From: Deltaproteobacteria bacterium
GTDB lineage: Bacteria > Myxococcota_A > Polyangia > DRWM01 > JAAZOP01
NCBI GenBank assembly: GCA_016218765.1
Contig: JACRCZ010000019.1
Coordinates: forward strand, 1 to 64,000
Reading direction: 5' to 3'
Length of the DNA: 64,000 nucleotides
A model generated the notes under the pieces. The model did no database searches. It was not told the DNA's origin and saw nothing but the letters and a program-made list of their open reading frames with translations. A program made the position numbers and the translations under genes. This document shows, piece by piece, positions 1 through 9,557 of the stretch (positions within the stretch are counted from its first letter, which is position 1; every line of letters starts with the position of its first letter).

Positions 1-1947
1 CCGCCGGCCGAGGCCGCGGCGGCGCCGGCGATGTCTTCGCCCGTCGCGCCGACGCCCGCGCCGGCGGCCGCGGTTCCGGCTCCGCCGGCGCCGGTGCCCC
101 GTCGAGCGTCGTTGTCCCAGGCATCGGCGGCGCACCCCTCGCCGGCGCCCGGGGGGCTGCCGAAGGTGATCATCTCGGAGGACGCGTTCCGCCCGTCGCA
201 GCAGCCTGCGGCGCCGGCCGCGCCGGGCGCGGTGCCCGTCGTCCGCAGCTCGCCGGCGTTCGGCGTGGCGCCGGTCGCGACGGCGGTCATGCCGGCGACC
301 GTTTCGGCGACACGGACGGTGCCGGCCTTCGGATTGGCGCCGGCCGCCCCCCTGCCCCGGGCGACTCCGCCCGCCGCGGCGCCGCAACCTGCGGCGGGCG
401 TTCCTGTGGCCGCGCCGGCGCCGGTTTCGCTGCCGCCGGCGACGCCGCCGGCCGCGGTCCTCCGGGAAGCGACGGCTTTGGAGGGCGAGGACGTTCCGCC
501 GGCCGGTGAGGCCGCGGCGCCGGAGGCGGCGGAGGACGTGGCGGAGATCGACGCCGCGGAAGCCGCCGAGGAGGAGCCGAGCGAGGAGACGGCGGCGCCG
601 GTCGTTGCTCCGCCCGTTCCGCCCCGCCGGGCGGCGACGGTCGAGCTCGAGTCGCGGGCGTTGGAGGAGACGACGGATCCGGAGATCCAGCCGCCGACCG
701 GGGAGGGGATCGGCGTCCTGGACCCGATGGAGGCGCTGCGGGCGGCCGAGGAGGCGGTGCAGGACGTGTTCGCGCCGCCGGCGCCGCCGCGTTCCCGTAT
801 GGGGCCTGCGGCCGCGGAGTCGACCGGGGACGAGGAGGTCGCGCCGCCGTCGCATTCGATCCACCTCGACGCCGTCGCGTCGGTGATCTCGATTCCGGAG
901 GACGACATCCCGCGGACCCGCGCGGTGTCCGCGGCGATCGGGTCGCTTCCGGCGGAGGAGTCGCTTCTCGAGGGGCCTGCCGCGACGGCGGCGGAGCCGG
1001 CCGCCGGGTCCGGCGCGGCGGAAGGGTCGAGGGCCGAGCACTCCGAGGAGATCGTCGATGTGGACGTGCAGCCGGTCGAGGCGGAGGAGGCTCCGGCGGC
1101 CGGGGCGACGGTGGAGCCGGTCGCGGTCGTCGTGGAGACTCCGCCCCGGCCGTCCGCGGCGCCGGCGCGGCCGAAGGGCCGGCGGCGGCGGCGGCACGGC
1201 GAGCGGCGGGCGTGGTGGGAGGAGATCTTCGACGAGGAGCACATCCGCTCGCTGCCGAAGTACTCGGCCGAGCAGACGCGGAACGAGCTGGACTTCATCG
1301 AGCGGGCGCTGGGAGTGGCGAAGACCGCGCGCATCCTGGACCTGGGTTGCGGCGACGGGCGGCAGGCGGTGGAGCTGGCGCATCGGGGCTACGAGGTCGT
1401 GGGGCTCGACCTCTCGCTGCCGATGCTGGCGCGCGCGGGCGACGCGGCCCAGGCGAAGGGGGTGAAGATCAACTTCATCCAGGGCGACATGCGCGACCTG
1501 CGCTTCGAGGGCGCGTTCGACGCCGTGTACTGCGTGGGCTCCACCTTCGGCTACTTCGACGACGACACGAACCAGGCGGTGCTCTCGAGCGTCTTCCGGG
1601 CGCTCAAGCCGGGCGGCCGCCTGCTCCTGGGCATGACCAACCGCGACTACGTCACGCTGAACCAGCCGCGCTCGACCTGGTTCCAGGGTGACGACCGCCA
1701 GTACCTGGAGGACACCGACTTCAATTTCATCACCAGCCGCCTGGTCGTGAAGCGCTCGTGGGCCACCTCGGCCGGCGACCAGGAGACGGTGGAGTACACG
1801 ATCCGGCTCTATTCGCTGCACGAGCTGGGTAAGATCCTGCACGCGGCGGGGTTCCGGGTGATCGAGGTCTCCGGCCACGTCGTCACGCCCGGCGTCTTTT
1901 TCGGCGCCGACTCGGCGAATCTGCTGCTCTTGGCCGAGAGGCCGTAG
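1..1947 (+). CDS. SAM-dependent methyltransferase with long disordered N-terminal region (5' end outside window)
   Basis: The C-terminal quarter is a class I S-adenosylmethionine methyltransferase. Motif I, DLGCGDGR, is near residue 437 counted from the first in-window ATG (position 31), followed by the acidic GLDLS strand end, a GDMRDL motif and an LKPGGRLLL strand. The fold starts around residue 390 (RRAWWEEIFD). Everything before it is Ala/Pro/Glu-rich, low complexity and presumably disordered, ending in a short Arg-rich stretch (KGRRRRRHGERR). The reading frame is open to the window edge and the ten codons before the first ATG have the same composition, so the true start probably lies upstream. 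The substrate is not predictable; the family includes small-molecule and protein methylases. The lipoprotein gene follows 12 bases later, so the two may be co-transcribed. Confidence 0.8.
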   Translation, partial: PPAEAAAAPAMSSPVAPTPAPAAAVPAPPAPVPRRASLSQASAAHPSPAPGGLPKVIISEDAFRPSQQPAAPAAPGAVPVVRSSPAFGVAPVATAVMPATVSATRTVPAFGLAPAAPLPRATPPAAAPQPAAGVPVAAPAPVSLPPATPPAAVLREATALEGEDVPPAGEAAAPEAAEDVAEIDAAEAAEEEPSEETAAPVVAPPVPPRRAATVELESRALEETTDPEIQPPTGEGIGVLDPMEALRAAEEAVQDVFAPPAPPRSRMGPAAAESTGDEEVAPPSHSIHLDAVASVISIPEDDIPRTRAVSAAIGSLPAEESLLEGPAATAAEPAAGSGAAEGSRAEHSEEIVDVDVQPVEAEEAPAAGATVEPVAVVVETPPRPSAAPARPKGRRRRRHGERRAWWEEIFDEEHIRSLPKYSAEQTRNELDFIERALGVAKTARILDLGCGDGRQAVELAHRGYEVVGLDLSLPMLARAGDAAQAKGVKINFIQGDMRDLRFEGAFDAVYCVGSTFGYFDDDTNQAVLSSVFRALKPGGRLLLGMTNRDYVTLNQPRSTWFQGDDRQYLEDTDFNFITSRLVVKRSWATSAGDQETVEYTIRLYSLHELGKILHAAGFRVIEVSGHVVTPGVFFGADSANLLLLAERP

Positions 1948-1959
1948 AAGGAGGAGAGG

Positions 1960-2544
1960 ATGAGTCACCGGACCGTTCGTACGGGGGGGATCGTGCTGTT
2001 GTCGGCGACCATGGCGCTCGCGCTTGCCGCCTGCAAGCGTGCCGATCCCGAGAAGCTCGAGCGGGGGATCCGCAGCAAGCTGGAGGAGAAGTGGCCGGGA
2101 TCGATCGCGGCGGTGGACTGTCCCGACGGGATCGAGCTCAAGAAGGGCAACAACTTCTCCTGCACGGTCACCGTGAAGTCCGGGGGCACGATCCAGATCG
2201 ACGTCACGCAGCAGGACGACGACGGCAATGTCATCTGGAAGCCGGTCGCGAGCACCGTGCTGCTGACCGAACAGGTCGAGACCGGCATGCAGGAGAAGCT
2301 GAGCGAGCAGCGCGGCGGGATCGCCGTCACGGTCGAGTGCGGGGACGCACCGTTCCTGGGCGGCTCGGCCGGCGCCACCGTCGAGTGCACCGTCTCCGCG
2401 CCGGGCGAGGCGCCGGTGGCGGTGACGGTCACGCAGGACGACGTCGAGGGGAGCTTCTCCTGGAAGTTCAAGGGCGACGCGGCGGGGCCGGCCACCCTGG
2501 GCGAGCGGCTGGCGGCCCCGGACTCGCCGCCCGCGAATCCGTAG
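1960..2544 (+). CDS. Lipoprotein with two DUF4333-like repeats
   Basis: This 194-residue protein has a type II signal peptide (basic MSHRTVR, hydrophobic core, lipobox LAAC near residue 24), so it should be a membrane-anchored lipoprotein. After the signal come two similar ~70-residue units. Each has a helix-like start (LERGIRSKLEEKW; VETGMQEKLSEQ), then a strand with CPDG or CGDA, then a second Cys in a C(T)V strand. This pattern of a paired-Cys beta unit resembles DUF4333, known mainly from actinobacterial lipoproteins; that match is from memory of the family. The start is supported by the purine-rich GAAGGAGGAGAGG directly before the ATG. Function unknown. Confidence 0.7.
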   Translation: MSHRTVRTGGIVLLSATMALALAACKRADPEKLERGIRSKLEEKWPGSIAAVDCPDGIELKKGNNFSCTVTVKSGGTIQIDVTQQDDDGNVIWKPVASTVLLTEQVETGMQEKLSEQRGGIAVTVECGDAPFLGGSAGATVECTVSAPGEAPVAVTVTQDDVEGSFSWKFKGDAAGPATLGERLAAPDSPPANP

Positions 2545-2585
2545 CGGTGCGCTCCCGCGCGCGCGGCGCCGTTGCTCCGCACCGC
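2544..2585. terminator. Inverted repeat between convergent genes
   Basis: GCGGTGCG (2544-2551) pairs exactly with CGCACCGC (2578-2585) across a 26-base GC-rich loop. It sits between the converging ends of the DUF4333-like gene and the propeller-phosphoesterase gene, where a bidirectional terminator would be expected. There is no U-tract, so it is only a candidate. Confidence 0.35.
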
Positions 2586-2598
2586 GCCGGAACCGACG

Positions 2599-5265
2599 TC
2601 ACGGGTGGGGCGGCAGCCCCTCGACGCGAATCTCCGGGTGACCGGCCAGCCAACGCTCGAAGTGCTCCCACGCGCGGTCGTACTCATCGACCTCCTCGCG
2701 CAGCTCCTCGACCGCTTCCTCGTCCGTGACCGGCAGGTCCGCGGCCTCGGCCGCCTGCTCCAGGGTCAGCAGTCCGGCCCGCCACAGGCCGTAGGCGCGG
2801 AGGACGGGGAACAGCTCGGGGCAGCGATCGGGCCCGCGGAAGTCCATGGCGGCCGAGCGTTTGGCGCCGGGGAACCAGCCCGGGTTGGTCTCGTCGGGAA
2901 TCGTTCGCGGGAGCGCGTCGTACGGCGTCTCGTCGGGGACGTTGGTGAACGCGTCGTAGAGGGGCGTGGCCATGGCGTCGGTGCGGGCCAGCGGCCGCAG
3001 GCCGAGGATCAGCTCGATGGTGCGGAACACGGAGAGGAACGACCCGTGGACGTGGGTGATGTGGCCGCGACGGGCCCAGGGACTGATCACGAGCAGAGCG
3101 GAGCGGTGGGCGTCGACGTGATCGGCGCAGCTTTGCGGGTCGTCCTCGACGACGAAGATGGCGGTGCGGGGCCAGTAGGGCGAGTGGCTGAGGCGGTCGA
3201 CGAGCAGGCCCAGGCCGTAGTCGTTGTCGTTGATCATGGCCTCGGGCGTCAGCGAGCCGGGGCTGGTGCCGTTCGTGTGGTCGTTGGGCAGGCCGATGAA
3301 GACGAACGGGGGGAAGTCGCCGCCGAGCAGCCGGTCGGCGACGTAGGACGCCTTGGCCTCGTCGCGCACGGCGAGGTTGAAGAACACGCCCGGGTAGCCG
3401 AGGTCGGTGTGGGAGAGCACGGACTCGCCGCCGGCCGAGCCCAGGGTGCCGACGACTTCGCCGTAGTTGGTGAAATCGATGCCCCAGCGGATGAGGTGGA
3501 GGAAGAAGGTGCCGACGTCGGGTTGTCCCTGATCGAGCGTGGAGTCGGTGTCGAACCCGCCGCTGCGGTAGTTCTCGATCCAGACGCGTTCCATGTACTC
3601 GGTGACGAACAGGCCGGTCAGCCACAGGTGGCCCTGCACGGAGACCTCGGAATCGGTGTAGAAGTTGTCGCCCAGCGTGAACTGCTCGGCCAGCGCGTGC
3701 TGGTTGGGCGTGACCTCCCGGCCCCAGCGGAGGTACTCCGCGCCGTCGTCCGCCTCGGCTCCCGGGAAGTCGCCGTAGACGCAGTCGAAGGTCTTGTTCT
3801 CCTTGACCACGAGCACGACGTGTTCGATCGGCGAGACGTCGCCGGGCCGCAGCGGGATCGGGAACGGCGGGTCGCACTCCGCCGGGAACTCGAAGGGGAA
3901 CACCGACTCGGGCCGCCGGTAGTTCGCCTCCACCTGTGCCGTCCAGGCCGCGAGGTCGCCGCCGGCGACGTCCACGATCATGACGCTCCCGGCGACCCAG
4001 TCCTTGATGTCGCGACCGGGGTTGGGTCCCTGGCTGCCGCTCTTGCCGTGGACGACCACCATCCTGCCGCCGTCCGGCGTGAAGGCCAGGTCCGTGGGAT
4101 ACCAGCCGGTGGGGATCGCGCCGAGCACGGTCATGCTCGCGGCGTCGAGCACGGCGACGGCGTTGTCGGCGCCGCGGGTGACGTACAGCCGCTCGCTCGA
4201 CGGCTCGTACCACACGGCGTTGGGGTTCGAGTTGCGCAGCGGGGCGGTGTCGCCGGGCAGGGTGATGTCGCCGACCTGGGCCCGTCCCACGACGTCCTCG
4301 CTGATGCGGTGGATCTCGAGCACCTCGTCGCCGCCCGAAACCGCGGCGTAGACCCGCATGCCGTCGGGGCGCACGGCGAGGCCCGCGGGGCTGGAGGTGG
4401 CGGTCACGCCGGCCAGGGAGACGCCCAGGTCGAGATTGACGATGTGGATGCGGTCGGAGGCGAAGGCCGACGCCCACAAGTCGTCGCGTCCCGGGATCTT
4501 GACCAGGTCGTACACGCCGCCGACCATCGGGATGGTCCGTCGCACGGTCCGGGACGCGGTGTCGAGCTCCACGATGCCGTTGCCGATCACGCCGCCGTAG
4601 AAGCGCGCCACCCACAGCGTCGCGCCGTCCTCGGACAGCGCCAGGCCGGCGGGATAGCCATCGACGGCGATGTCCCCGGACGGCGTCAGCGTGCCGTCGA
4701 CCTCGACGGTGTACACCTTCACGGTGCCGCCGACGCCGGTGGAGGCGTAGACGCGCGAGCCGTCGGGAGCGACGGCCAGGCCGAAGAACGCCTCGCGCTG
4801 ATCGATGCGCTGGAGGATGCCGCCCGTCTCGAGATCGATCACGTAGAGCAGGCGGTCGTCGTCGCTGGCGCTGGCGACGTAGGCGACGGTTCCGTCGGGG
4901 TGGACCTCGACGTCCTGGGGAAACCCGTCGAGGATCGTCTCCGGGCCTGCGGGGGTGACCGCGCGGCCGCCGGGGACGAGGCGCGTGCCGTCGGGGTTCG
5001 GGCCCATGAGCAGCAGCGCCTCCGGGGGCGGCTCGGGCAGCGTGCAGTCGGGCTCCGCGTCCGCTTCGGCCTCCGCCTCCGCCTCGGCCTCCGCCTCCGC
5101 CTCGGCGTCCGCTTCCGCTTCCGCTTCCCCTTCCGCCTCGGCCTCGGCGTCGGCGAGGGAGTCGGCGGGCACGTCGGCGGCGTCTTCCGCGGGGGCGCCC
5201 TTGCCGCAATCGCAGGCGGCGGGCGAGCACAGCACGGCCATTGCGAACGCGATGCGAGGCATCAT
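2599..5265 (-). CDS. Lipoprotein: acidic linker, beta-propeller and phosphoesterase fusion
   Basis: The protein has about 888 residues. The ATG at 5265 is chosen because AGGAAGGAG lies just upstream and the product then begins with a lipoprotein signal peptide (lipobox PAAC); an in-frame start at 5301 would add a non-signal stretch. After the lipid Cys comes an almost pure Glu/Ala/Asp run of about 40 residues. A YVTN-type beta-propeller (repeated DGxxVYVA- and GLAxxPDG-type blades) follows to about residue 440. The last half is an alkaline-phosphatase-superfamily phosphoesterase of the phospholipase C/acid phosphatase AcpA type, with the metal-site ENKTFD motif near residue 487 and later histidine/aspartate motifs ([16 protein letters not shown]). 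It is probably a surface hydrolase; substrate unknown. A TAGACT -10-like box lies at 5308-5313. Confidence 0.85.
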   Translation of the reverse strand: MMPRIAFAMAVLCSPAACDCGKGAPAEDAADVPADSLADAEAEAEGEAEAEADAEAEAEAEAEAEAEADAEPDCTLPEPPPEALLLMGPNPDGTRLVPGGRAVTPAGPETILDGFPQDVEVHPDGTVAYVASASDDDRLLYVIDLETGGILQRIDQREAFFGLAVAPDGSRVYASTGVGGTVKVYTVEVDGTLTPSGDIAVDGYPAGLALSEDGATLWVARFYGGVIGNGIVELDTASRTVRRTIPMVGGVYDLVKIPGRDDLWASAFASDRIHIVNLDLGVSLAGVTATSSPAGLAVRPDGMRVYAAVSGGDEVLEIHRISEDVVGRAQVGDITLPGDTAPLRNSNPNAVWYEPSSERLYVTRGADNAVAVLDAASMTVLGAIPTGWYPTDLAFTPDGGRMVVVHGKSGSQGPNPGRDIKDWVAGSVMIVDVAGGDLAAWTAQVEANYRRPESVFPFEFPAECDPPFPIPLRPGDVSPIEHVVLVVKENKTFDCVYGDFPGAEADDGAEYLRWGREVTPNQHALAEQFTLGDNFYTDSEVSVQGHLWLTGLFVTEYMERVWIENYRSGGFDTDSTLDQGQPDVGTFFLHLIRWGIDFTNYGEVVGTLGSAGGESVLSHTDLGYPGVFFNLAVRDEAKASYVADRLLGGDFPPFVFIGLPNDHTNGTSPGSLTPEAMINDNDYGLGLLVDRLSHSPYWPRTAIFVVEDDPQSCADHVDAHRSALLVISPWARRGHITHVHGSFLSVFRTIELILGLRPLARTDAMATPLYDAFTNVPDETPYDALPRTIPDETNPGWFPGAKRSAAMDFRGPDRCPELFPVLRAYGLWRAGLLTLEQAAEAADLPVTDEEAVEELREEVDEYDRAWEHFERWLAGHPEIRVEGLPPHP

Positions 5266-5368
5266 CACCGGCTCCTTCCTGCGCCCCCCCGGCCGCAGCA
5301 CCGCCGGAGTCTACTCGATCTCGGAGCCGGCGCGGGGTCGGCGCCGTTGCCGGTGGCGTCGCCGGGAG

Positions 5369-5992
5369 CTACTCGCTGCCTTCCAGCTCGACGACGACGC
5401 GGCAGGGAAGGGTCTGGAAGGCGCCGGCACCGGCGCCGATGAAGTCCGAGCAGTTCGCGCCGGCGGAGACGGAGACCTGGAGGGTGTCGGTCGCGACGAC
5501 GCTGGCGGGCACGGCCTCCTCGGGCTCGCCGCCGTCGGCGTCGCCGCCGTCGGCGGCTTCGCCGGCGTCGTCCGGCGCGGACTCGGTCGCCGCATCGCCC
5601 TCCCCTCCGTCGGAGGATTCGGGGGTGACGCGGCGCACGAGGGTGCCGCGGATCTCCTCGGTGGCATCGATGACGCAGGGGGCCAGGACGCCGCCGTAGC
5701 CGTCGGGCTCCTCGGCGCGCAGCATCTGGCTGCCGGTCGAGTGCGCGACGAAGTTGCCCTCCTCGTCGATGTCGGCCTGGAAGGTCCCCTGCGAGCCGAC
5801 CCAGGTCAGGACGCCGTCGCGCTCGTAGAGCTGCACGTCGATCGTCGTCGTGCCGGGGAGCTGTCCGACCGCCGAGCCGCAGGAGTTCTCGCTGACCGTC
5901 GCCGAGACGGTCATCTCGCCCACGAGGTCGCCCGGGTTGCCGAGGTTGCAACCGCCGAGAAGCACCAGGAACGCCGTCGCCGCCCAACGCAT
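5369..5992 (-). CDS. Hypothetical lipoprotein with Asp/Gly/Ala-rich insert
   Basis: A 207-residue predicted lipoprotein: short signal peptide with lipobox LGGC, Cys near residue 15. The mature part is a beta-rich domain with Cys pairs (NSCGSAV, APCVIDA), split by an acidic low-complexity stretch at about residues 128-160 rich in SDGG and DADGG. A strand-rich tail with two more Cys (ANCSDF, LPCRV) follows. The ATG at 5992 is preceded by GGAGGTGG, a good ribosome site, and a TAGCAT -10-like box lies at 6014-6019. No family recognised. It lies head-to-head with hutU and downstream of nothing on its strand. Confidence 0.65.
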   Translation of the reverse strand: MRWAATAFLVLLGGCNLGNPGDLVGEMTVSATVSENSCGSAVGQLPGTTTIDVQLYERDGVLTWVGSQGTFQADIDEEGNFVAHSTGSQMLRAEEPDGYGGVLAPCVIDATEEIRGTLVRRVTPESSDGGEGDAATESAPDDAGEAADGGDADGGEPEEAVPASVVATDTLQVSVSAGANCSDFIGAGAGAFQTLPCRVVVELEGSE

Positions 5993-6112
5993 GCGCCACC
6001 TCCGTCCGGGCCGATGCTACGCGGAGCGGGGCGAATCGCGAAAAAACCGGCGGAGGGGTGGAAACGGCCCGGCCGTACGGGTGTAGACTGCGCCCCGCAA
6101 GGAGGCACGACG

Positions 6113-7768
6113 ATGAACGCACGGATCGTTCGGGCGCCCAGGGGGACGACGTTATCCTGCCGGAGCTGGCTGACCGAAGCGCCGCTGCGGACGTTGATGA
6201 ACAACCTCGACCCCGACGTCGCGGAGAAGCCGCAGGAGCTGATCGTCTACGGCGGCACCGGGAAGGCGGCCCGCAACTGGGAGTGCTTCGACGCCATCGT
6301 GCGCTCGCTGCGCTCGCTGGGCGACGAGGAGACGCTGCTGGTGCAGTCTGGCAAGCCGGTCGGCGTCGTGCGCACCCATGCCGACGCGCCGCGGGTGATC
6401 ATCGCCAACGCCAACCTCGTTCCGAAGTGGGCGACGTGGGACGAGTTCCGGCGCCTGGAGGCGCTGGGCCTCACGATGTTCGGCCAGATGACGGCCGGGT
6501 CGTGGATCTACATCGGGACCCAGGGGATCGTGCAGGGGACCTACGAGACCTTCGCCGCGGCGGCGAACGCGCACTTCGGGGGGGATCTGGGCGGACGCTG
6601 GATCCTCTCGGCCGGCCTCGGCGGGATGGGCGGCGCCCAGCCGCTGGCGGCGACGATGAACCGCGCCGCGTTCCTGGGCGTGGAGGTCGACCCGGCGCGG
6701 ATCGAGCGCCGTCTGCAGACCCGGTACCTGGACCGCAAGGCGACGTCGCTGGACGAGGCGCTGCGGATGCTGGACGACGCCCTGGCGAAGAAGGAGGCGA
6801 TCTCGATCGGGCTGCTGGCCAACGCGGGCGACGTGTATCCCGAGCTGGTCAAGCGGGGGCGGATCCCGGACCTGGTGACGGAGCAGACGAGCGCGCACGA
6901 TCCGCTGAACGGGTACGTCCCGCGCGGGGTCACGCTGGCGCAGGCGGCGGAGCTGCGGAAGAGCGACCCGCAGGGGTACGTCAGGCGCGCGCGGGAGAGC
7001 ATTGCGGCCGAGGTGACGGCGATGCTGGAGATGCAGCGGCGTGGGGCGAAGGCGTTCGACTACGGCAACAACATCCGGGCGGAGGCGGTGCTGGGGGGCG
7101 AGGCGAAGGCGTTCGACATCATCGGGTTCGTGCCGTTGTACATCCGGCCGTTGTTCTGCGAGGGCAAGGGTCCGTTCCGCTGGGTGGCGCTGTCGGGCGA
7201 CCCGGAGGACATCAAGTGGACGGACGAGGCGGTGCGGGAGACGGTGCCTTCGGACCCGGCGCTGCACCGATGGCTCGACCTGGCGGCCGAGCGCGTCGCG
7301 TTCCAGGGTCTGCCGTCGCGCATCTGCTGGCTGGGTCTGGGCGATCGCGCCGAGGCGGGGCTGCGGTTCAACGACCTCGTGCGGTCGGGCAAGGTCAAGG
7401 CGCCGATCGCGATCGGCCGCGACCACCTGGACTGCGGCTCGGTGGCGTCGCCCAACCGCGAGACGGAGGGCATGAAGGACGGCTCGGACGCGATCGCCGA
7501 CTGGCCGATCCTGAACCTCGTGGCCAACGCGGTGTGCGGTGCGACGTGGGTCTCGTTCCACCACGGCGGCGGGGTGGGGATGGGCTATGCGCTGCACGCG
7601 GGGATGGTGGTGGTGGCCGACGGGACGGACGCGGCGGCGGCGCGGCTGGAGCGCGTGCTGACGTCCGACCCGCTCACGGGCGTCTACCGGCACATCGACG
7701 CGGGCTACGAGGAGGCGATCCGTTTCGCGAAGGACAACAACGTCGAGACGCCGATGGGGCGGAGGTAG
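6113..7768 (+). CDS. hutU: Urocanate hydratase
   Basis: Urocanase catalyses the second step of histidine breakdown, hydrating urocanate to 4-imidazolone-5-propionate with tightly bound NAD+. The 551 residues match the family's usual ~555 and the sequence is near-canonical throughout. Visible signatures include [11 protein letters not shown] at the N-terminus, the NAD-site [13 protein letters not shown], the catalytic-Cys segment RICWLGLG (Cys about 405, equivalent to Cys410 of the Pseudomonas enzyme), [18 protein letters not shown] and the [10 protein letters not shown] loop. The ATG at 6113 follows AAGGAGG at ideal spacing. The next pathway gene, hutI, is 3 kb away on the same strand; hutH (histidine ammonia-lyase) is not in the window. 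Confidence 0.97.
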   Translation: MNARIVRAPRGTTLSCRSWLTEAPLRTLMNNLDPDVAEKPQELIVYGGTGKAARNWECFDAIVRSLRSLGDEETLLVQSGKPVGVVRTHADAPRVIIANANLVPKWATWDEFRRLEALGLTMFGQMTAGSWIYIGTQGIVQGTYETFAAAANAHFGGDLGGRWILSAGLGGMGGAQPLAATMNRAAFLGVEVDPARIERRLQTRYLDRKATSLDEALRMLDDALAKKEAISIGLLANAGDVYPELVKRGRIPDLVTEQTSAHDPLNGYVPRGVTLAQAAELRKSDPQGYVRRARESIAAEVTAMLEMQRRGAKAFDYGNNIRAEAVLGGEAKAFDIIGFVPLYIRPLFCEGKGPFRWVALSGDPEDIKWTDEAVRETVPSDPALHRWLDLAAERVAFQGLPSRICWLGLGDRAEAGLRFNDLVRSGKVKAPIAIGRDHLDCGSVASPNRETEGMKDGSDAIADWPILNLVANAVCGATWVSFHHGGGVGMGYALHAGMVVVADGTDAAAARLERVLTSDPLTGVYRHIDAGYEEAIRFAKDNNVETPMGRR

Positions 7769-7772
7769 GGCG

Positions 7773-7801
7773 CTCTTCGTCGTTCGTTCTTCGTTTTTCG
7801 C
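7773..7801. repeat. Short phased TTCGT-type intergenic repeat
   Basis: Directly after the hutU stop is a run of degenerate CTTCGT/CGTTCGT/TTCGTTTTT units. It does not encode a conserved product and resembles the AACGAA-type intergenic repeats I recall from unrelated environmental bacteria. Function unknown. Confidence 0.5.
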
Positions 7802-7857
7802 GAGCGGAATGCGGAGTCGGAGCCGCGGGGCACGGACATCGCGCGAGGTGGTGACCG

Positions 7858-8382
7858 TCAGCGGACTGTCGCGAGGGCCTTGCGGATAGCTTCGATGGGC
7901 AGCCACATGGTGGTTGCGGCCGGACGGAGGTCCGACTGGCCTTCGAGCGGCACGAAGGGGGAGAAGCCGAACCTGGCGTAGAAATCGGCGGCGCCGGGTT
8001 TCGCATCCACGACGACCCCTGCACATCCGACCGTGTCGGCCATCGTGGCGGCGAGTCCGAGCACGAAGCGCAGGAGCTGCGAGCCGAGGCCCACCGAGCG
8101 GGCGGAGGAGTCGACGGCCAGCCTCGCGAGCCCGAGGACCGGCAGAGGGTATCGGGGGAGCTTTCTGCGCGTCCTTTCCGGAAGGTCCTCGATCTCGACG
8201 TGCCGCGGGGCGACGGTCACGAACCCGAGGATCCGGTTGTCCTCGACGGCCACGTAGGTGACGCCGAGGTGGTGGCGGAACTGGTTCTGGCCGGCGTAGC
8301 GGTGCAGGAAGAGGTCGAGCACCTCGTCGCCCGACCGGAAGGCCGAGCGATCGTCGTTCGGGCGGAGGGCCCTAATCTCCAT
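7858..8382 (-). CDS. GNAT-family toxin of a type II toxin-antitoxin pair
   Basis: A 174-residue GCN5-type N-acetyltransferase of the TacT/AtaT toxin class, which acetylates the amino acid on charged tRNA and blocks translation. Seen: the FVTVAP strand, the LPRYPLPVLGLARLAVD core strand, the acetyl-CoA-binding loop SARSVGLGSQLL (R/Q-x-x-G-x-G/A type) and the C-terminal VVVDAKPGAADFYARFGF motif with the catalytic-region Tyr. Its start overlaps the last 11 bases of the ribbon-helix-helix gene, the usual antitoxin-first arrangement, so translation is probably coupled. Target tRNA is unknown. It could be an ordinary acetyltransferase, but the partner makes the toxin reading much more likely. Confidence 0.88.
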   Translation of the reverse strand: MEIRALRPNDDRSAFRSGDEVLDLFLHRYAGQNQFRHHLGVTYVAVEDNRILGFVTVAPRHVEIEDLPERTRRKLPRYPLPVLGLARLAVDSSARSVGLGSQLLRFVLGLAATMADTVGCAGVVVDAKPGAADFYARFGFSPFVPLEGQSDLRPAATTMWLPIEAIRKALATVR

Positions 8383-8641
8383 CGCGCAGCAGCTCGCGCA
8401 ACCCGGTCGTCGGCTCGGCCGATTCGGCCTGGCGGAGCATCGCTTCGCCGTCCTTCCGGGAGACCACGAGGCGCGGGTGGATGATGTACTCCGCAGGCAG
8501 ATCCTCGAGTGCGCGAAGGTGGTGGAGCAGGGCCTGCTCGACGAGGTGGCCCTTCTTGATGCCCGTGCGGCGGACGTACCGCTCCATGAGGTCCCGGGTT
8601 TCCCCTGAAATCAGCGCCGAAATCTGCGTTTCTCTGGCCAT
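8372..8641 (-). CDS. Ribbon-helix-helix (DUF1778-like) antitoxin
   Basis: An 89-residue protein. The N-terminus (ARETQISALIS then helix ETRDLMERYVRRTG and helix KKGHLVEQALLHHLRAL) reads as a ribbon-helix-helix DNA-binding domain, and the acidic C-terminal tail (AESAEPTTGLRELLRDGD) is typical of the toxin-neutralising segment. Such antitoxins bind the GNAT toxin and repress their own promoter. The ATG at 8641 is chosen; an in-frame GTG at 8650 would add three residues. A strong promoter ends so close to it that the transcript would have a 3-12 base leader at most. Confidence 0.85.
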   Translation of the reverse strand: MARETQISALISGETRDLMERYVRRTGIKKGHLVEQALLHHLRALEDLPAEYIIHPRLVVSRKDGEAMLRQAESAEPTTGLRELLRDGD

Positions 8642-8654
8642 GCCAAACACCCGG

Positions 8655-8688
8655 GTAGAAATCTACATTCTTGTATGAGCATTGTCAA
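8655..8688 (-). promoter_or_regulatory. Toxin-antitoxin promoter with operator over the -10 box
   Basis: Read on the minus strand: a perfect -35 TTGACA (8688-8683), a 17-base spacer, and TAGATT as -10 (8665-8660). The perfect inverted repeat GTAGA-AA-TCTAC (8655-8666) covers the -10 element and is a natural operator for ribbon-helix-helix autorepression. The expected transcription start (about 8653) is 3 bases from the GTG and 12 from the ATG, so the mRNA is essentially leaderless. Confidence 0.7.
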
Positions 8689-8740
8689 TGCTCGCAGGGC
8701 TCGTGGGACGGCGTGTCTGGGCGTCCGGAGCGTCTTGCCG

Positions 8741-9451
8741 CTAGGGCAGGCAGACGCCCCAGGTGGGGTGGCCGATGTCGACGCAGTCGGTGATGGCGCC
8801 GCACATGTACGTGCCAAGCAGGCAGAAGTTGGTGCAGCGGCCGCGGTAGCACATGAAGAGGATGTCGCACTCGGAGCTGGCCGAGCAGCCGTCGCCGAGG
8901 TTGCCGCAGGGCGAGCAGGACTCGCAACGACCCTCCGACGGCGTGTAGAACCGGCAGACCTCGATGCCGGGGCACTCGCCCATGCTGCTGGGGGTCGAGC
9001 AGGGCGTGCCGCTCGGGTCGGGCAGCGACAGCTCGGGATCGAGCGAGCCGGCGTCCGCCGCGTCGGCATCCGCATCGGCGACTCCGTCGTCGGTGCGACC
9101 GTCGTCCCGCGCCTCCGCCTCGGCTTCCGCGTCCGCGTCCGCACGGTCGGCGCCCTCGTCCCGCACGTCCGCCGCGACTTCCGTTTCGGCGTCCGCGTCG
9201 CCGGCGCCGTCGTCCACCGGTGCGTCGTCGCGTCCGTCGTCGGCCGCGTCCACGTCGGCGGTCGTGTCGGTGTCGTCGGGACTGTCCGTATCGCCGGCCG
9301 TCTCATCGGCGCCTGCGAACTGGTCGTCGCCTGCGTCCGCGTCACTCGCGTCGAGCACGCGTCCTTCCTCTGCTCCGTCGCCCGGAAGCGTCTCCGCCGT
9401 CGCGCACCCGACAAGCAGGGCGAGGAGCATCCCGGGCGCGAGCTGCCGCAT
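8741..9451 (-). CDS. Cys-rich lipoprotein with long acidic linker
   Basis: A 236-residue predicted lipoprotein: MRQLAPGMLLALLVGC gives a compact signal peptide with lipobox LVGC. About 120 residues of Asp/Ala/Glu-rich low complexity follow (many DADA, DDG and [10 protein letters not shown] units), then a Cys-rich C-terminal domain of about 85 residues with spaced Cys (GECPGIEVC, CESCSPCGNLGDGC, CRGRCTNFC-like). This resembles the small disulphide-rich modules on Myxococcota surface proteins. The ATG at 9451 is preferred: the longer in-frame extension upstream would destroy the signal peptide, and a TACACT -10-like box (9465-9460) ends 8 bases before it, implying a leaderless transcript. Function unknown. 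Confidence 0.72.
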   Translation of the reverse strand: MRQLAPGMLLALLVGCATAETLPGDGAEEGRVLDASDADAGDDQFAGADETAGDTDSPDDTDTTADVDAADDGRDDAPVDDGAGDADAETEVAADVRDEGADRADADAEAEAEARDDGRTDDGVADADADAADAGSLDPELSLPDPSGTPCSTPSSMGECPGIEVCRFYTPSEGRCESCSPCGNLGDGCSASSECDILFMCYRGRCTNFCLLGTYMCGAITDCVDIGHPTWGVCLP

Positions 9452-9557
9452 GACGGCGGAGTGTAGCACGTGCGCCGTGGACGGGCGGCCGCCTTCCCCC
9501 CTCTGCGTCCTCGCGCGAGACCGTCCGGCCGGGCGGAGGACAGCCGAACGCCACCCT

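Noticed and set aside
5041-5160. Tandem-looking CCGCCTCGG/CTTCCGC repeats, possible satellite or CRISPR
   Set aside because: These are the codons of a Glu/Ala/Asp linker in the lipoprotein; no equal spacers and the reading frame is kept.
2572-5442. A 956-codon open frame on the plus strand over the propeller-phosphoesterase gene
   Set aside because: It is the complement of a GC-rich coding region; the product is Val/Arg/Gly/Ala-rich without motifs, while the minus strand encodes clear propeller and phosphoesterase motifs.
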